From the NCBI GenBank assembly GCA_019425015.1, contig JAHYYJ010000008.1, positions 1,889 to 65,888 of the forward strand: DNA of 64,000 bases, written 5' to 3'. The stretch comes from Collinsella sp. (GTDB lineage: Bacteria; Actinomycetota; Coriobacteriia; Coriobacteriales; Coriobacteriaceae). How positions within the stretch are numbered: the stretch's first letter is position 1; every line of letters starts with the position of its first letter. Shown in pieces: positions 1 to 8,006 of this stretch. The notes beneath the pieces are model-generated. The model had not been told where the DNA came from and did no database searches. It saw nothing but the letters and a program-made list of their open reading frames with translations. The position numbers and the translations under genes were made by a program.

Positions 1-151
1 GGAGGGATTCCGCCGTAGTTGGCATTGTAGGAAAATCCAAAAGTTTAGATTTTCTCAAAATGCTTATCTTTTGGTCTTTGGTTCGGAATAGTGTAGTGCT
101 GGCGGTCTATCTATTGTTTTCGGTTGCTTGCTTCTTTACCGTACATGAGCA

Positions 152-1003
152 TTGGTTAAAGGCGTTATATCAAACTCCATCAAGGCCTACGATCAACGAA
201 CCGAACAACGTAGCAGCGAAGAAGATAACGAAAAGGCCGCTTATAAAAAAGCGAAGCGCTCTTTTGTCGACGACGTTGTTTGGCTTGCCCAACAAAGCAG
301 TGTCGAAAAGAATCCGCCCGTCTTTCCGGTGCTAGACAATGGCGCAGGAGTTTCCCAAAAGCCGAGTCAAGGATTTAAGTTCGTTCGGCGTGCGAAGTAT
401 TCCGACTCTTCCGACCTCTTAGGAGATTTCCTCCAGTGCTTCAACAAAGCATATCAGGATTTAGGCAAGCTGCTTTCGATCCAGTCTGTGGAAGATATAA
501 CCAGTGCGATACCGAGCTGTGCAAAGCCTTGGGAAGCGTCATTCGATACCATGGTCGATAAGTTCATAAAAGCTCAGGAATGCGTAACCGACACAATTAT
601 GGACGTCGAAAGCGCAAAGATGGGGAATACTCTTGGCGAGATGTCGTTAACGTACTACAGATACGTCACAAGCGCCCAGGCGTCGCTATCCGTCTTCATG
701 GCCGATCAGCCAGAAGACAACATCTCAAACAATAGAGTGAGTTCCCATTTAACAGATTATTTTAACGGTCTCCGCTTAAGATCCCAGGTCATCATTGTCA
801 CGCACAGTCCTCTTCTCGTAGTCAATCAGGACGCTGATAATGTAATCGTTCTAAAGCAAGGGAAAGAAAAACCTCTAGATGTTTCTTTTGGCTGCCTTGA
901 GTCAAACGACAAAGGAGTGATTCTTGAGGAAGTTGCTAACAATATGGACGGCGGCATAGAGGCTATACGCAAGAGAATGAGGGCATATGATGCGATTGAT
1001 TAA
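152..1003 (+). CDS. C-terminal part of a TrlF-like AAA/ABC-type ATPase (truncated)
   Basis: The product is 283 aa with an assumed TTG start. An in-frame TGA lies at 146-148 and a TAG at 89-91, so this frame does not extend to the window edge. Near residue 185 it has a Walker B/D-loop-like motif ADQPEDNISNNRV, then VIIVTHSPLLVVNQDADNVIVL, the H-loop region. This arrangement is typical of the C-terminal end of TrlF-like ATPases and related SMC/ABC-type ATPases found in defence and mobile loci. No Walker A is present, so the piece cannot hydrolyse ATP alone. It is either a decayed remnant or the 3' part of a frameshifted gene that begins left of the window. It overlaps the next gene by 17 bp. 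Family call moderate; start unreliable. Confidence 0.5.
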   Translation: MVKGVISNSIKAYDQRTEQRSSEEDNEKAAYKKAKRSFVDDVVWLAQQSSVEKNPPVFPVLDNGAGVSQKPSQGFKFVRRAKYSDSSDLLGDFLQCFNKAYQDLGKLLSIQSVEDITSAIPSCAKPWEASFDTMVDKFIKAQECVTDTIMDVESAKMGNTLGEMSLTYYRYVTSAQASLSVFMADQPEDNISNNRVSSHLTDYFNGLRLRSQVIIVTHSPLLVVNQDADNVIVLKQGKEKPLDVSFGCLESNDKGVILEEVANNMDGGIEAIRKRMRAYDAID

Positions 1004-1289
1004 ACTTGAGGGCATTGGCAGCGGCATTTCGATGCAGGTCGGAAACAACGCTCCCACCGTGTTTCCGCTGGCGGATGACATAAAGGCAACGGAGTTGTTT
1101 AAGGCGCTCGATTTCCATCAAGGCTGCCAATACAAGGTTGAGTGTGGTGCTTCTGGTGAGCTGGCTCCTGGCGCCTTCGATGGTTTTTGCGGACTAATTG
1201 AAGATATAGTTCAAGGCATTAATAAGATTAGCGATTCATCCGATGAAACTGTCACCAAGCTTTCGGGTGAAGAGTCTATGCCTGACTAA
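987..1289 (+). CDS. Small hypothetical protein coupled to the ATPase fragment
   Basis: The product is 100 aa with an ATG start inside the end of the upstream ATPase frame (17-bp overlap), which suggests translational coupling and a shared function. The sequence is acidic, with no signal peptide or membrane segment. The first half (LIKLEGIGSGISMQVGNNAPTVFPLADDIKATELFKAL) looks like a compact beta-rich domain, and the tail is Ser/Asp/Glu rich. I do not recognise the family. It may be the small partner of the ATPase. Codon use is more AT-rich than in the core genes further right, consistent with cargo of the integrative element. Confidence 0.55.
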   Translation: MMRLIKLEGIGSGISMQVGNNAPTVFPLADDIKATELFKALDFHQGCQYKVECGASGELAPGAFDGFCGLIEDIVQGINKISDSSDETVTKLSGEESMPD

Positions 1290-1554
1290 AAGAACCTGAC
1301 TCCATCATGCCTGAAGACATGACAGAAAGCTGTTTTTCAAGCGCGCTGATGAAACCGCCTTTGGTTCGAAACACTAAGAATGAAACGTTAAGCTCTCCTC
1401 ATTCCAAAGATACTTGCGTTGTCGGCATCGGCAGCCGAGTTGGTTGCGTTCAACGTTACCGATGCTAAGGGTCTGGAGTATTAAGAGGCTAAGCGGTGTA
1501 TTGACGAAATTGACCCGCCAAGAATAACCGCAAAGGATAGATAGGTCTTTAAGG
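1290..1554. other. Intergenic stretch, possibly a decayed gene end
   Basis: About 265 bp without a convincing gene. One forward frame reads short coding-like segments (for example EAKRCIDEIDPPRITAKDR) interrupted by stops just before the DUF262 gene. This would fit the eroded 3' end of a lost gene, but it is too short to assign. Confidence 0.3.
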
Positions 1555-3258
1555 ATGGATGCAGGAAAATCTACGATAAGTGGCGTGTTCAACGGATCGC
1601 GCCTGCTCGAAATACCATTTTACCAAAGGGCGTACGTCTGGGGGGAAGAGCAATGGGAGCGCTTCCTCGGCGACATGGAGTTCGTCACCGCCTCGAAGCG
1701 ACCCTATTTTCTTGGCTCCATCATTCTGAAGCAAGCCTCCTCCGGCAATACCTGGTCCGAGGTCTCCGAGATTCGCACCGTCATCGATGGCCAACAGCGA
1801 CTCACGACCATGGTCATCTTTTTCAAGGCACTCTGTGCGAAAAACGGCACCAACAATTTGTTCGAGCGAGATTTCGTCCTGGAGACTGGCCAAGTCGCCT
1901 TGAAGCATGGCAAGTTCGATCATGAGGATTTCGAGAAGGTCGTCAATGCCACAGGCTGCGAGCCCGTCGAGGGCTCCTCGGCCATCATCCGCGCCTACAA
2001 CTACTTCCTCAAGAACATCGACCCAGAGAAGGTCGACAGGAACACGATCAAGTCGAACGTCCAGTTCGTCTGCATCGACCTTACCGAGGGCGAGGACGAG
2101 CAGCAGATATTCGACACCATCAACTCGCTCGGGGTGCGCCTGACGACGGCGGAGCTCCTCAAGAACTACTTCTTCAACCGCGAGAACGAGCAGGCGTTCA
2201 AGGAGTGCTGGGAAGACGTCTTCGAGCCCACGGCTGAGAAGAGGGAGTATTGGGAGCAGGAGGTCGTGACCGGGCGCATCAAGCGCACGCTCGTCGACCT
2301 GTTCTTCGACGCGTTCCTCCAGATCCTGGTTCAGGACAAGAGGCGTGGCGTCACGACCGAGGACAAGCTCTTCTATTCGCGCACGTCCAACCTCTTCCAG
2401 TCCTACAAGGACTTCATCGGCAGGTACTGCAACGGAGACAAGGACGAGATCCTCGACAGCATGAAGGCCTATGCCGAGGTGTTCGAGTCCACGTTCGACC
2501 CAGGCTGCTGCGACGCGGACATCCCCTCCGCTCCCGGCGTCGAGCGTCTGAACGTGCTGATATTCGGCCTCAAGAACTCGACGCTCATCCCGTATATGCT
2601 CTACGTTCGCAAGAACGCGGAGTCTTCGGGCGAGGAGTCCGAGGTTTACGCTCTGCTTGAGAGCTACATCGTCCGCCGAATGCTGGTTCAGGCGACCACG
2701 AAGAACTACAACAGGCTGTTCACCTCGCTGATCCTGAACGAGGTGAAGGACGCGGAGGCGCTGAGGAAGGCTCTCGAAGCCAATGACGAGGCGACGACGT
2801 ACATGCCCGGCGACGCCGAGGTTCGAGCGGCGTTCGAGGAATCGTGCCTGTACAACCTCCAGTCCAAGGGCGTCCTCTATTTGCTGGAAAGCGCCATTCG
2901 CCCAGGCATGAGCAGCACGGCCCTGCTCGGGTTCAACCAGTACACCCTCGAGCACATGATGCCCAAGAAGTGGCGCAACAAATGGGGAGCTCTCGACGAT
3001 GAGGCTGCCACGCGAAGGGACCGGAAGCTCCTCACGCTCGGCAACCTCGCCATCATCACGCATTCGCTCAACGCCTCCATCCGCGACGCCGATTGGACCA
3101 CCAAGAAGCAGGGAAAGGGATACAAGGACGGTCTTGCCCTCTGCGCCGCCGGCCTTGCGACCATGGCCGGCGCCCTGGAGAAGGAGTCTTGGGGCGAGGG
3201 CGACATCGCAGAGCGCGCCGAATGGCTTGCGGACAAGGCGTTGGAGGTCTGGCGCTAG
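1555..3258 (+). CDS. DUF262 and DUF1524 domain protein (GmrSD-like, putative anti-phage nuclease)
   Basis: The product is 567 aa. The N-terminal half is a DUF262 (ParB/GmrS-like) domain: it starts with LLEIPFYQRAYVWGEEQW and carries the diagnostic VIDGQQRLTT motif near residue 77, the nucleotide-binding/hydrolysis signature of the family. The C-terminal part contains LEHMMPKKW near residue 470, the DUF1524 His-Me/HNH-like nuclease signature, followed by LLTLGNLAIITHSLN. Proteins with both halves resemble GmrSD type IV restriction enzymes that cut modified phage DNA. A defence role is therefore the best guess, inferred from domains and from its place on an integrative element. The ATG sits about 9 nt after a weak purine-rich site. 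No frameshift is seen. Confidence 0.8.
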   Translation: MDAGKSTISGVFNGSRLLEIPFYQRAYVWGEEQWERFLGDMEFVTASKRPYFLGSIILKQASSGNTWSEVSEIRTVIDGQQRLTTMVIFFKALCAKNGTNNLFERDFVLETGQVALKHGKFDHEDFEKVVNATGCEPVEGSSAIIRAYNYFLKNIDPEKVDRNTIKSNVQFVCIDLTEGEDEQQIFDTINSLGVRLTTAELLKNYFFNRENEQAFKECWEDVFEPTAEKREYWEQEVVTGRIKRTLVDLFFDAFLQILVQDKRRGVTTEDKLFYSRTSNLFQSYKDFIGRYCNGDKDEILDSMKAYAEVFESTFDPGCCDADIPSAPGVERLNVLIFGLKNSTLIPYMLYVRKNAESSGEESEVYALLESYIVRRMLVQATTKNYNRLFTSLILNEVKDAEALRKALEANDEATTYMPGDAEVRAAFEESCLYNLQSKGVLYLLESAIRPGMSSTALLGFNQYTLEHMMPKKWRNKWGALDDEAATRRDRKLLTLGNLAIITHSLNASIRDADWTTKKQGKGYKDGLALCAAGLATMAGALEKESWGEGDIAERAEWLADKALEVWR

Positions 3259-3261
3259 GCC

Positions 3262-3687
3262 CTACCTACGTCCCATCTCGAAGATGCTTGCGGTGTCGGA
3301 GCCCGCATCTATAGCAGACGTTGCTGGTTCCTCCAAAGGTGCGGCTTGCCGCGATGTCTCTTCCGTCGGCGCGTCAACAGGCTCGCCGAGCGCCACGAAG
3401 AGCTTCATCACGAGCCCGAGCCTCTGCTGCAGAGCCTCGCTCAGTTCGCCGTAGGAGGCCGCCAGCCGCACCTCCTTGGCCAACTCCGCCATCGAGTCCT
3501 TCAGCGCCTTCTGAACGCTCACAGAGGGCTTCACCTCGACCTGGGTATCGGTGAGCTTGGCGATGATGTAGTCCTGCCTGCTCATGCCGCTCCAAGCTGC
3601 CATCTCGCATATGAGCTTGCGCTCCTCGGGCGTGCAGCGAAACGCCATCGTCTTGCTGCGCTTGCGGGCGCTGTTCTCGCACGGCAT
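3262..3687 (-). CDS. Mobilisation-type (MobC-like) ribbon-helix-helix protein
   Basis: The product is 141 aa. The N-terminal segment MAFRCTPEERKLICEMAAWSGMS, followed by RQDYIIAKL, is the pattern of small ribbon-helix-helix/relaxosome accessory proteins of plasmids and integrative elements. The C-terminal half is helical and then acidic and Ala/Thr rich. It is the third gene of an excisionase-integrase cluster: its ATG lies 5 nt past the integrase stop, with the Shine-Dalgarno GAAGG directly in that gap. A DNA-binding accessory role in transfer or recombination is likely. No relaxase is visible in the window; it may lie left of it. Confidence 0.6.
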   Translation of the reverse strand: MPCENSARKRSKTMAFRCTPEERKLICEMAAWSGMSRQDYIIAKLTDTQVEVKPSVSVQKALKDSMAELAKEVRLAASYGELSEALQQRLGLVMKLFVALGEPVDAPTEETSRQAAPLEEPATSAIDAGSDTASIFEMGRR

Positions 3688-3692
3688 CCTTC

Positions 3693-4763
3693 TTACCCCC
3701 TCGCTCCGTCGAGCGCGGCGGCCATCTCGTCCTGCTTCGTGGGGAACAGGTGCGCGTAGCGGTAGGTGATGTCCACCGCCTCGTGGCCCATGCGCTCGGC
3801 GATGGCCAACGCGGAGAAGCCCATCTCGATCAGCAGGCTCACATGGCTGTGGCGTATGTCATGTATGCGGATGCGCTTCACGCCCGACGCCTTGCACCCG
3901 CGCTCCATCTCGTGGGCCAGGAAGTGCTTGGTCACGGCGAACAGGCGCTCGTCGGGGGCAACATCGTCGCGCATCTCGATGAAGTCCGCCATCTCGTCGC
4001 GAAGGAAGGCCGGCATGACGATCGTGCGCACCGACTTGGGCGTCTTGGGGTCGGTCACGGTGTCCACGCCGTGGAGGCTCTGGTACGACTTGTTGATGCG
4101 CAGCCGGGAGCTCTCCAGCATGAAGTCGGACGGCGTGAGCGCCAGGAGCTCGCCGCAGCGGATGCCCGTCCAGTAGAGCAGCTCGAAGGCATGGAACGAG
4201 AGCGGCTTGTCCATGACGACCTCGCTGAACCTCAGGTACTCGTCCTTAGTCCAGAACTGCATCTCACCGCCCTTCTTCGAGCCTATCTTGTCGACCCTGC
4301 GCACCGGGTTGTCGGTGAGGCCGTAGTAGCGCTCGGCGTGGTTGAAGATGGCGTTGAGCTGATTGTTCACCGTGCGCAGATACGTCGGCGCCCAGGGCTT
4401 CCCGTCGGCATCCCTGTGCTCGGTGAGCTCGTTTTGCCACCTGATGACGTCGATCGGCCTCACGTCGCACATGCGCATGTCCCCGAAGAACGGCACGAGC
4501 TTGTCGTTGATGATGTACTCCTTGGTGATCCACGTGTGCTCGCGTATGCGCGGCTTCACCTCTGAGGCGTACACCTCGACGAACTCGGAGAACGTCATGT
4601 CCATGGCCCCGCCGTTAAGGCTCTTGAACTGGCTCTCCCACACTGCGGCCTCCACCTCGGAAGAGAAGCCGCGCTTCGTCTTGTGGCGCTTCGAGCCGCG
4701 GGCGTCGCGGTAGTAGCACTGCACGTAGTACGTGCCGTTGTTGCCATCCTTGTACACGGGCAT
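3693..4763 (-). CDS. Tyrosine recombinase / site-specific integrase
   Basis: The product is 356 aa. It has an N-terminal arm-binding domain (YYVQCYYRDARGSKRHKTKRGF), a SAM-like core-binding domain (about residues 58-155) and a C-terminal catalytic domain. Catalytic residues can be read: Arg in TGIRCGELL, the HDIRHSH box, His in AERMGHEAVDITYRY, and the Tyr nucleophile in YRYAHLFP. It would catalyse insertion and excision of the element. It starts 1 bp after the excisionase stop (coupled) and is followed at 5 nt by the MobC-like gene. Together with the repeat-rich region at 5610-6150 and the adjacent guaA 3' end, it marks this as the integrase end of an element inserted at guaA. Confidence 0.93.
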   Translation of the reverse strand: MPVYKDGNNGTYYVQCYYRDARGSKRHKTKRGFSSEVEAAVWESQFKSLNGGAMDMTFSEFVEVYASEVKPRIREHTWITKEYIINDKLVPFFGDMRMCDVRPIDVIRWQNELTEHRDADGKPWAPTYLRTVNNQLNAIFNHAERYYGLTDNPVRRVDKIGSKKGGEMQFWTKDEYLRFSEVVMDKPLSFHAFELLYWTGIRCGELLALTPSDFMLESSRLRINKSYQSLHGVDTVTDPKTPKSVRTIVMPAFLRDEMADFIEMRDDVAPDERLFAVTKHFLAHEMERGCKASGVKRIRIHDIRHSHVSLLIEMGFSALAIAERMGHEAVDITYRYAHLFPTKQDEMAAALDGARG

Positions 4764-4764
4764 G

Positions 4765-4968
4765 TCAGTCCGCCTCCGGGAAGTACAGGGCGTCGAAGAC
4801 GTCGCTCCGGACGCGCCCGCGGATAACCACGCGCCCGCGCGCCTCCTGCTCGGCGTTTATCTTCCTGATCACCTCGTAGGCGCTGCCTTTCTTGATCCTC
4901 AGCAGCTCCGCGACCTCGTCGGCGTCCAGCATGTGCGGCCTCGGCGTCTTCGCCACCTTCTCGTCCAT
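4765..4968 (-). CDS. Excisionase-like small DNA-binding protein
   Basis: The product is 67 aa, using the ATG at 4968. That start has a strong GGAGGAG 5 nt upstream and is preferred over the longer frame starting five codons earlier. The segment MLDADEVAELLRIKKGSAYEVIRKIN is a MerR/AlpA-like winged helix-turn-helix typical of excisionases and helper regulators of tyrosine-integrase elements. It directly precedes the integrase with a 1-bp gap, so the two should be co-translated. Its promoter faces the divergent repressor across three CGTAC operators. Likely role: directing the integrase towards excision and/or regulating the cluster. Confidence 0.72.
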   Translation of the reverse strand: MDEKVAKTPRPHMLDADEVAELLRIKKGSAYEVIRKINAEQEARGRVVIRGRVRSDVFDALYFPEAD

Positions 4969-4986
4969 GGCTCCTCCAATCAATGG

Positions 4987-5067
4987 CGTACGGATACGTA
5001 CGATTTACAGATTCAGAGTAAACGTACGAATACGTACTGTCAATAGAATTGCGTACATTTGCGTACG
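4987..5067. promoter_or_regulatory. Three CGTAC-N5-CGTAC operators between xis and the repressor gene
   Basis: Three copies of CGTAC repeated at exactly 10-bp spacing lie at 4987-5001, 5023-5037 and 5052-5066. The 10-bp period puts both half-sites on one face of the helix. A further GTACGTA lies at 5084-5090. They fill the divergent promoter region between the excisionase-integrase cluster and the Cro/cI-type regulator, so they are probably that regulator's operators, as in a lysogeny-type switch. Repeats are read directly; the binding protein is inferred. Confidence 0.7.
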
Positions 5068-5108
5068 CTGATAAGATGTGCTGGTACGTAATTCCAGGAG
5101 GAGGGCTC

Positions 5109-5522
5109 ATGTCCGTAGGCGAGAACATAAGGCGGTACCGCAAGTCGCATGGCATGACGCAGGCGCAGCTCGCCGAGGCCGTCGGGCTGACCGAGGGGGC
5201 CGTGCGCCACTACGAGAGCGGCATCCGCGCCGTCAAGCCCGAGCTGCTCGAGTCCATCGCCGCAGCGCTCGGCGTGTCCGTCAACGCCCTCAAGGATTAC
5301 GGCGTCGAGACCGCAGGCGACCTCATGTCGCTGCTCGTGCGGCTCGAAGACTCCTTCGGCATAGTTCCCTCAGCCGACGGTTCGGGCCTCTCCCTGAACC
5401 CCAAGGCGCCGCACGCGCCCAAAGCCGCGATGGCGATCGAGTTGTGGGCAGAGAAGCGCGCACGGCTCGAGAACGGCGAGATCGACGCCGACGAGTACGA
5501 GGACTGGAAAGCCTCGCTGTAA
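5109..5522 (+). CDS. Cro/cI-family helix-turn-helix repressor of the integrative element
   Basis: The product is 137 aa starting at the ATG at 5109, which has an AGGAGGAGGG ribosome site; the longer upstream frame has none. Residues 4-60 form a classical HTH_3 domain (ENIRRYRKSHGMTQAQLAEAVG, then LTEGAVRHYESGIR, then LGVSVNALKDYG). The C-terminal part ends in LWAEKRARLENGEIDADEYEDWK, a tail seen in immunity-type repressors of Gram-positive integrative elements. It is transcribed away from the xis-int-mob cluster across the CGTAC operators. It probably represses excision and its own synthesis. Confidence 0.82.
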   Translation: MSVGENIRRYRKSHGMTQAQLAEAVGLTEGAVRHYESGIRAVKPELLESIAAALGVSVNALKDYGVETAGDLMSLLVRLEDSFGIVPSADGSGLSLNPKAPHAPKAAMAIELWAEKRARLENGEIDADEYEDWKASL

Positions 5523-5609
5523 CGGCTCCCCGCATTTCGCAATCAACGCAACCGAATCAGGACGCCAGGCTAGGCGGTGAGCTCCGCTCGCTCCTGCGTA
5601 AGCTGAGTT

Positions 5610-6150
5610 TTTACTCCCCATTGCATGCAAAGGCATTTCAAGCGTAAATGGGGAGTAAATGACGCGGTGGCTTACATGGCGGCACACGGCAGTACACTGC
5701 GGCATTTCCCCTGATTACTCCCGTTTTCATTGAGGCGGCGAGATTCTTTACTCCCCATTAACCACCTGGGGAAACGCCGTACGGAGACCGTAAAAACGCC
5801 CGTTGAGTTCGATTTGAGTTTCACGGGCCCCGAAACGGCCTCGTTTCGTTCTCGGGGACAAAAATCGCGCGTCTACTCATTCGGGATAAATCATTACTCC
5901 CATTCCTCCGAATACCGCCCCGTGCCTTGCTGTCTCGAAACACGGGGAGTAAATCGCGAAATCGCAGGTGAGAGGGAGTAAAACGGCAAAGAAAAAGCCT
6001 CCGTCCCAACGCGGGAACGAAGGCTCGGTTATCGTATTTACTCAACGCCGTCGCTGGCGGCTTTGCCATGACTCTCGTACGAAACGAAACTCAGCGGCAC
6101 AGTGCGGCACTCAAAATCGCAGGTCAGAACCCTATCGGCCTACTCCCACT
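5610..6150. other. Attachment-site region with TTTACTCCCC repeats at the guaA junction
   Basis: A stretch of about 600 bp without genes between the repressor and guaA. It carries the 13-mer TTTACTCCCCATT three times (5610-5622, 5747-5759, and inverted at 5647-5659). Shorter matches lie at 5714-5722, 5893-5904, 5944-5953 (inverted), 5974-5983 (inverted) and 6036-6042. The last codons and stop of guaA at 6140-6150 contain a related TACTCCCACTC. Clusters of short repeats in both orientations beside a tyrosine integrase are typical of arm-type integrase sites. The guaA 3' end is a known insertion site for such elements, so the core attachment site is probably within 6136-6155. The other end of the element is outside the window. 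Confidence 0.6.
5991..6025 (-). terminator. Rho-independent terminator downstream of guaA
   Basis: On the minus strand, an AGCCTTCGTTCCC arm pairs (with a few G-U pairs) with GGGACGGAGGCT, followed by TTTTTCTTT. It lies 115 bp past the guaA stop and would end guaA transcription before it enters the integrative element. Confidence 0.7.
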
Positions 6151-7738
6151 CGATGGTCGCAGGCGGCTTGGACGTAATGTCGTAGCACACGCGGTTGGCA
6201 CCGGGAACCTCGGCCACGATGCGGCCCGAGATGCGGGCCAGGACGTCGTAGGGCAGCTTGGCCCAGTCGGCAGTCATGGCGTCGCTGGACTCCACGGCGC
6301 GCAAGATGATCGGGCGCTGATAGGTGCGCTCGTCGCCCATAACGCCAACGGACTTGATGTCGGGCAGGACCGCAAAATACTGCCAGCAGCTGTGCTCGGA
6401 GTTGCGCTCGCCGGTCTGCTCAAACAGACGCTGGTTATAGGCGTCGAGCTCCTCGCGCACGATGGCGTCGGCATTCTTGAGAATCTCGAGCTTCTCCTTG
6501 TCGACCGCACCGATGATGCGGATGGCCAGGCCCGGGCCCGGGAAGGGCTGACGGAACACGATGTGACCCGGCAGGCCCAGCGCCAGGCCAAGCGCGCGGA
6601 CCTCGTCCTTAAAGAAGTGATCGAGCGGCTCGATAAGGTCGAAGTGCACGCCCTCGGGAAACGGAATCAGGTTGTGGTGGCTCTTGATGGTGGCCGTCTT
6701 GCCGCCCGTCTTGCGAGCGCCGGACTCGATGATGTCGGGGTAGATGGTGCCCTGAGCCAGGTACTTGACCGGCTTGCCATCGGTCTCGAGCTGCTGCGCC
6801 ACGGTGAAGAACTCTTTCCAGAACTGCGTACCGATGATGCGGCGCTTCTCCTCGGGCTCGGTCACGCCGGCCAGAAGCTCGGCATAACGGTCCTCGGCGT
6901 GGACGTGGATAAAGTCGACGTCGAACTGCTTGGTGAAGACCTCCTCCACCTGCTCGGGCTCGCCCTTACGCAGCAGGCCGTGGTTGATGAACACGCAGGT
7001 CATCTGCTTGCCCACGGCGCGGGCGCCCAGCGCAGCCACGACGGAGGAGTCGACGCCGCCGGACAGGGCCAGAATCACGCGGTCGTCGCCGACCTTCTCG
7101 CGGAACTCGGCCGTCATGGTCTCGACCAGGTTGTCCATGCTCCAGTTGGGCTCCAGGCCGCAGATCTCAAACAGGAAGTTGCTCAGCAGCTGCTGACCGT
7201 ACTCGGAGTGCTTGACCTCGGGGTGGAACTGCGTGGTGAAAATCTTGCGCTCGACGCACTCCATGGCGGCAACCGGGCACACGTCGGTGCTGGCGGTAAC
7301 GGTAAAGCCCTCGGGCACCTCGGACACGGCGTCGCGGTGGCTCATCCACACGGTCTGCTCCATGGGCGTGGAGTTAAAAAGCTTGGCGCCGGCCGTACGC
7401 GTGATGGTGGCGCGGCCGTACTCGCCCACCTCGGAGTGGCCGACCTTGCCGCCGAGCGTCACGGCCGTAATCTGATGACCGTAGCAAAAGCCCAGGACGG
7501 GAAGGCCCAGGTCAAAGATGGCAGGATCGATGGTGGGAGCGTCCTCGGCATACACAGAAGCCGGGCCGCCGGAAAGGATGAGCGCAGAGGCGTTCATCTC
7601 GCGAATCTCATCGGCCGAGATGTCGCAGGGAACGATCTCGGAATACACGTTGAGGTCGCGGACGCGACGGGCAATGAGCTGACCGTACTGCGCACCAAAG
7701 TCGAGTACGAGGACCTTTGCGGAAGCCTTTTGATCCAT
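6140..7738 (-). CDS. guaA: GMP synthase (glutamine-hydrolysing)
   Basis: The product is 532 aa, starting at MDQKASAKVLVLDFGAQYGQ with GAGGGGG just upstream; the longer upstream frame is not needed. It converts XMP, ATP and glutamine to GMP in purine synthesis. The N-terminal class I amidotransferase has the Cys nucleophile in GFCYGHQ and His/Glu in FHPEVKHSEYG. The ATP-pyrophosphatase domain has the SGGVDSS P-loop. The C-terminal dimerisation domain ends in KPPATIEWE. Length and motifs are normal. The final codons overlap the proposed attachment core of the neighbouring integrative element, and the C-terminus is intact, so insertion preserved the gene. Confidence 0.97.
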   Translation of the reverse strand: MDQKASAKVLVLDFGAQYGQLIARRVRDLNVYSEIVPCDISADEIREMNASALILSGGPASVYAEDAPTIDPAIFDLGLPVLGFCYGHQITAVTLGGKVGHSEVGEYGRATITRTAGAKLFNSTPMEQTVWMSHRDAVSEVPEGFTVTASTDVCPVAAMECVERKIFTTQFHPEVKHSEYGQQLLSNFLFEICGLEPNWSMDNLVETMTAEFREKVGDDRVILALSGGVDSSVVAALGARAVGKQMTCVFINHGLLRKGEPEQVEEVFTKQFDVDFIHVHAEDRYAELLAGVTEPEEKRRIIGTQFWKEFFTVAQQLETDGKPVKYLAQGTIYPDIIESGARKTGGKTATIKSHHNLIPFPEGVHFDLIEPLDHFFKDEVRALGLALGLPGHIVFRQPFPGPGLAIRIIGAVDKEKLEILKNADAIVREELDAYNQRLFEQTGERNSEHSCWQYFAVLPDIKSVGVMGDERTYQRPIILRAVESSDAMTADWAKLPYDVLARISGRIVAEVPGANRVCYDITSKPPATIEWE

Positions 7739-7901
7739 GGTTTCCCCCTCTTGTTGGCGGGGAGCCGATGCCCGCCCGCGCGAATGAACGAAAATAACTT
7801 TCATAGTGTACACGTAACCAGCGGTTCTGCGCCCGTCATAGCCATCAGCGCACGGCAAACGCACGACCTGGGCCCCTATTTGACGGCAATTGAAGTGTTA
7901 C

Positions 7902-7930
7902 CAAACGTTACAGATGATGTAATACGTTTG
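7902..7930. promoter_or_regulatory. Dyad-symmetric operator-like site between guaA and ansA
   Basis: An imperfect palindrome with arms CAAACGTTACA and TGTAATACGTTTG around a 5-bp centre lies in the 268-bp divergent promoter region. Its symmetry and position suggest a dimeric regulator's site. No candidate regulator can be named. Confidence 0.45.
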
Positions 7931-8006
7931 AACATTGGACGCCCTGTGCCACAATACTGCCGAACGACTCCGCCTCTGCGGCGGCAAATACGATAGGAAT
8001 ACCAGC

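Noticed and set aside
60..335. 91-codon forward ORF with hydrophobic start at the window edge
   Set aside because: It overlaps the ATPase fragment in another frame and has no ribosome site; hydrophobic stretch probably chance.
1549..3063. Long minus-strand ORF (504 codons) across the DUF262 gene
   Set aside because: It is the antisense shadow of a gene with clear domain motifs; GC-rich coding DNA leaves long open frames on the opposite strand.
152..6140. Complete prophage
   Set aside because: Integrase, excisionase-like and repressor genes are present but there are no capsid, tail, terminase or lysis genes in the visible part; an integrative element fits better.
6068..7996. Plus-strand ORF of 642 codons opposite guaA
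   Set aside because: It covers guaA in antisense, is His/Gly/Leu rich and has no recognisable domain.
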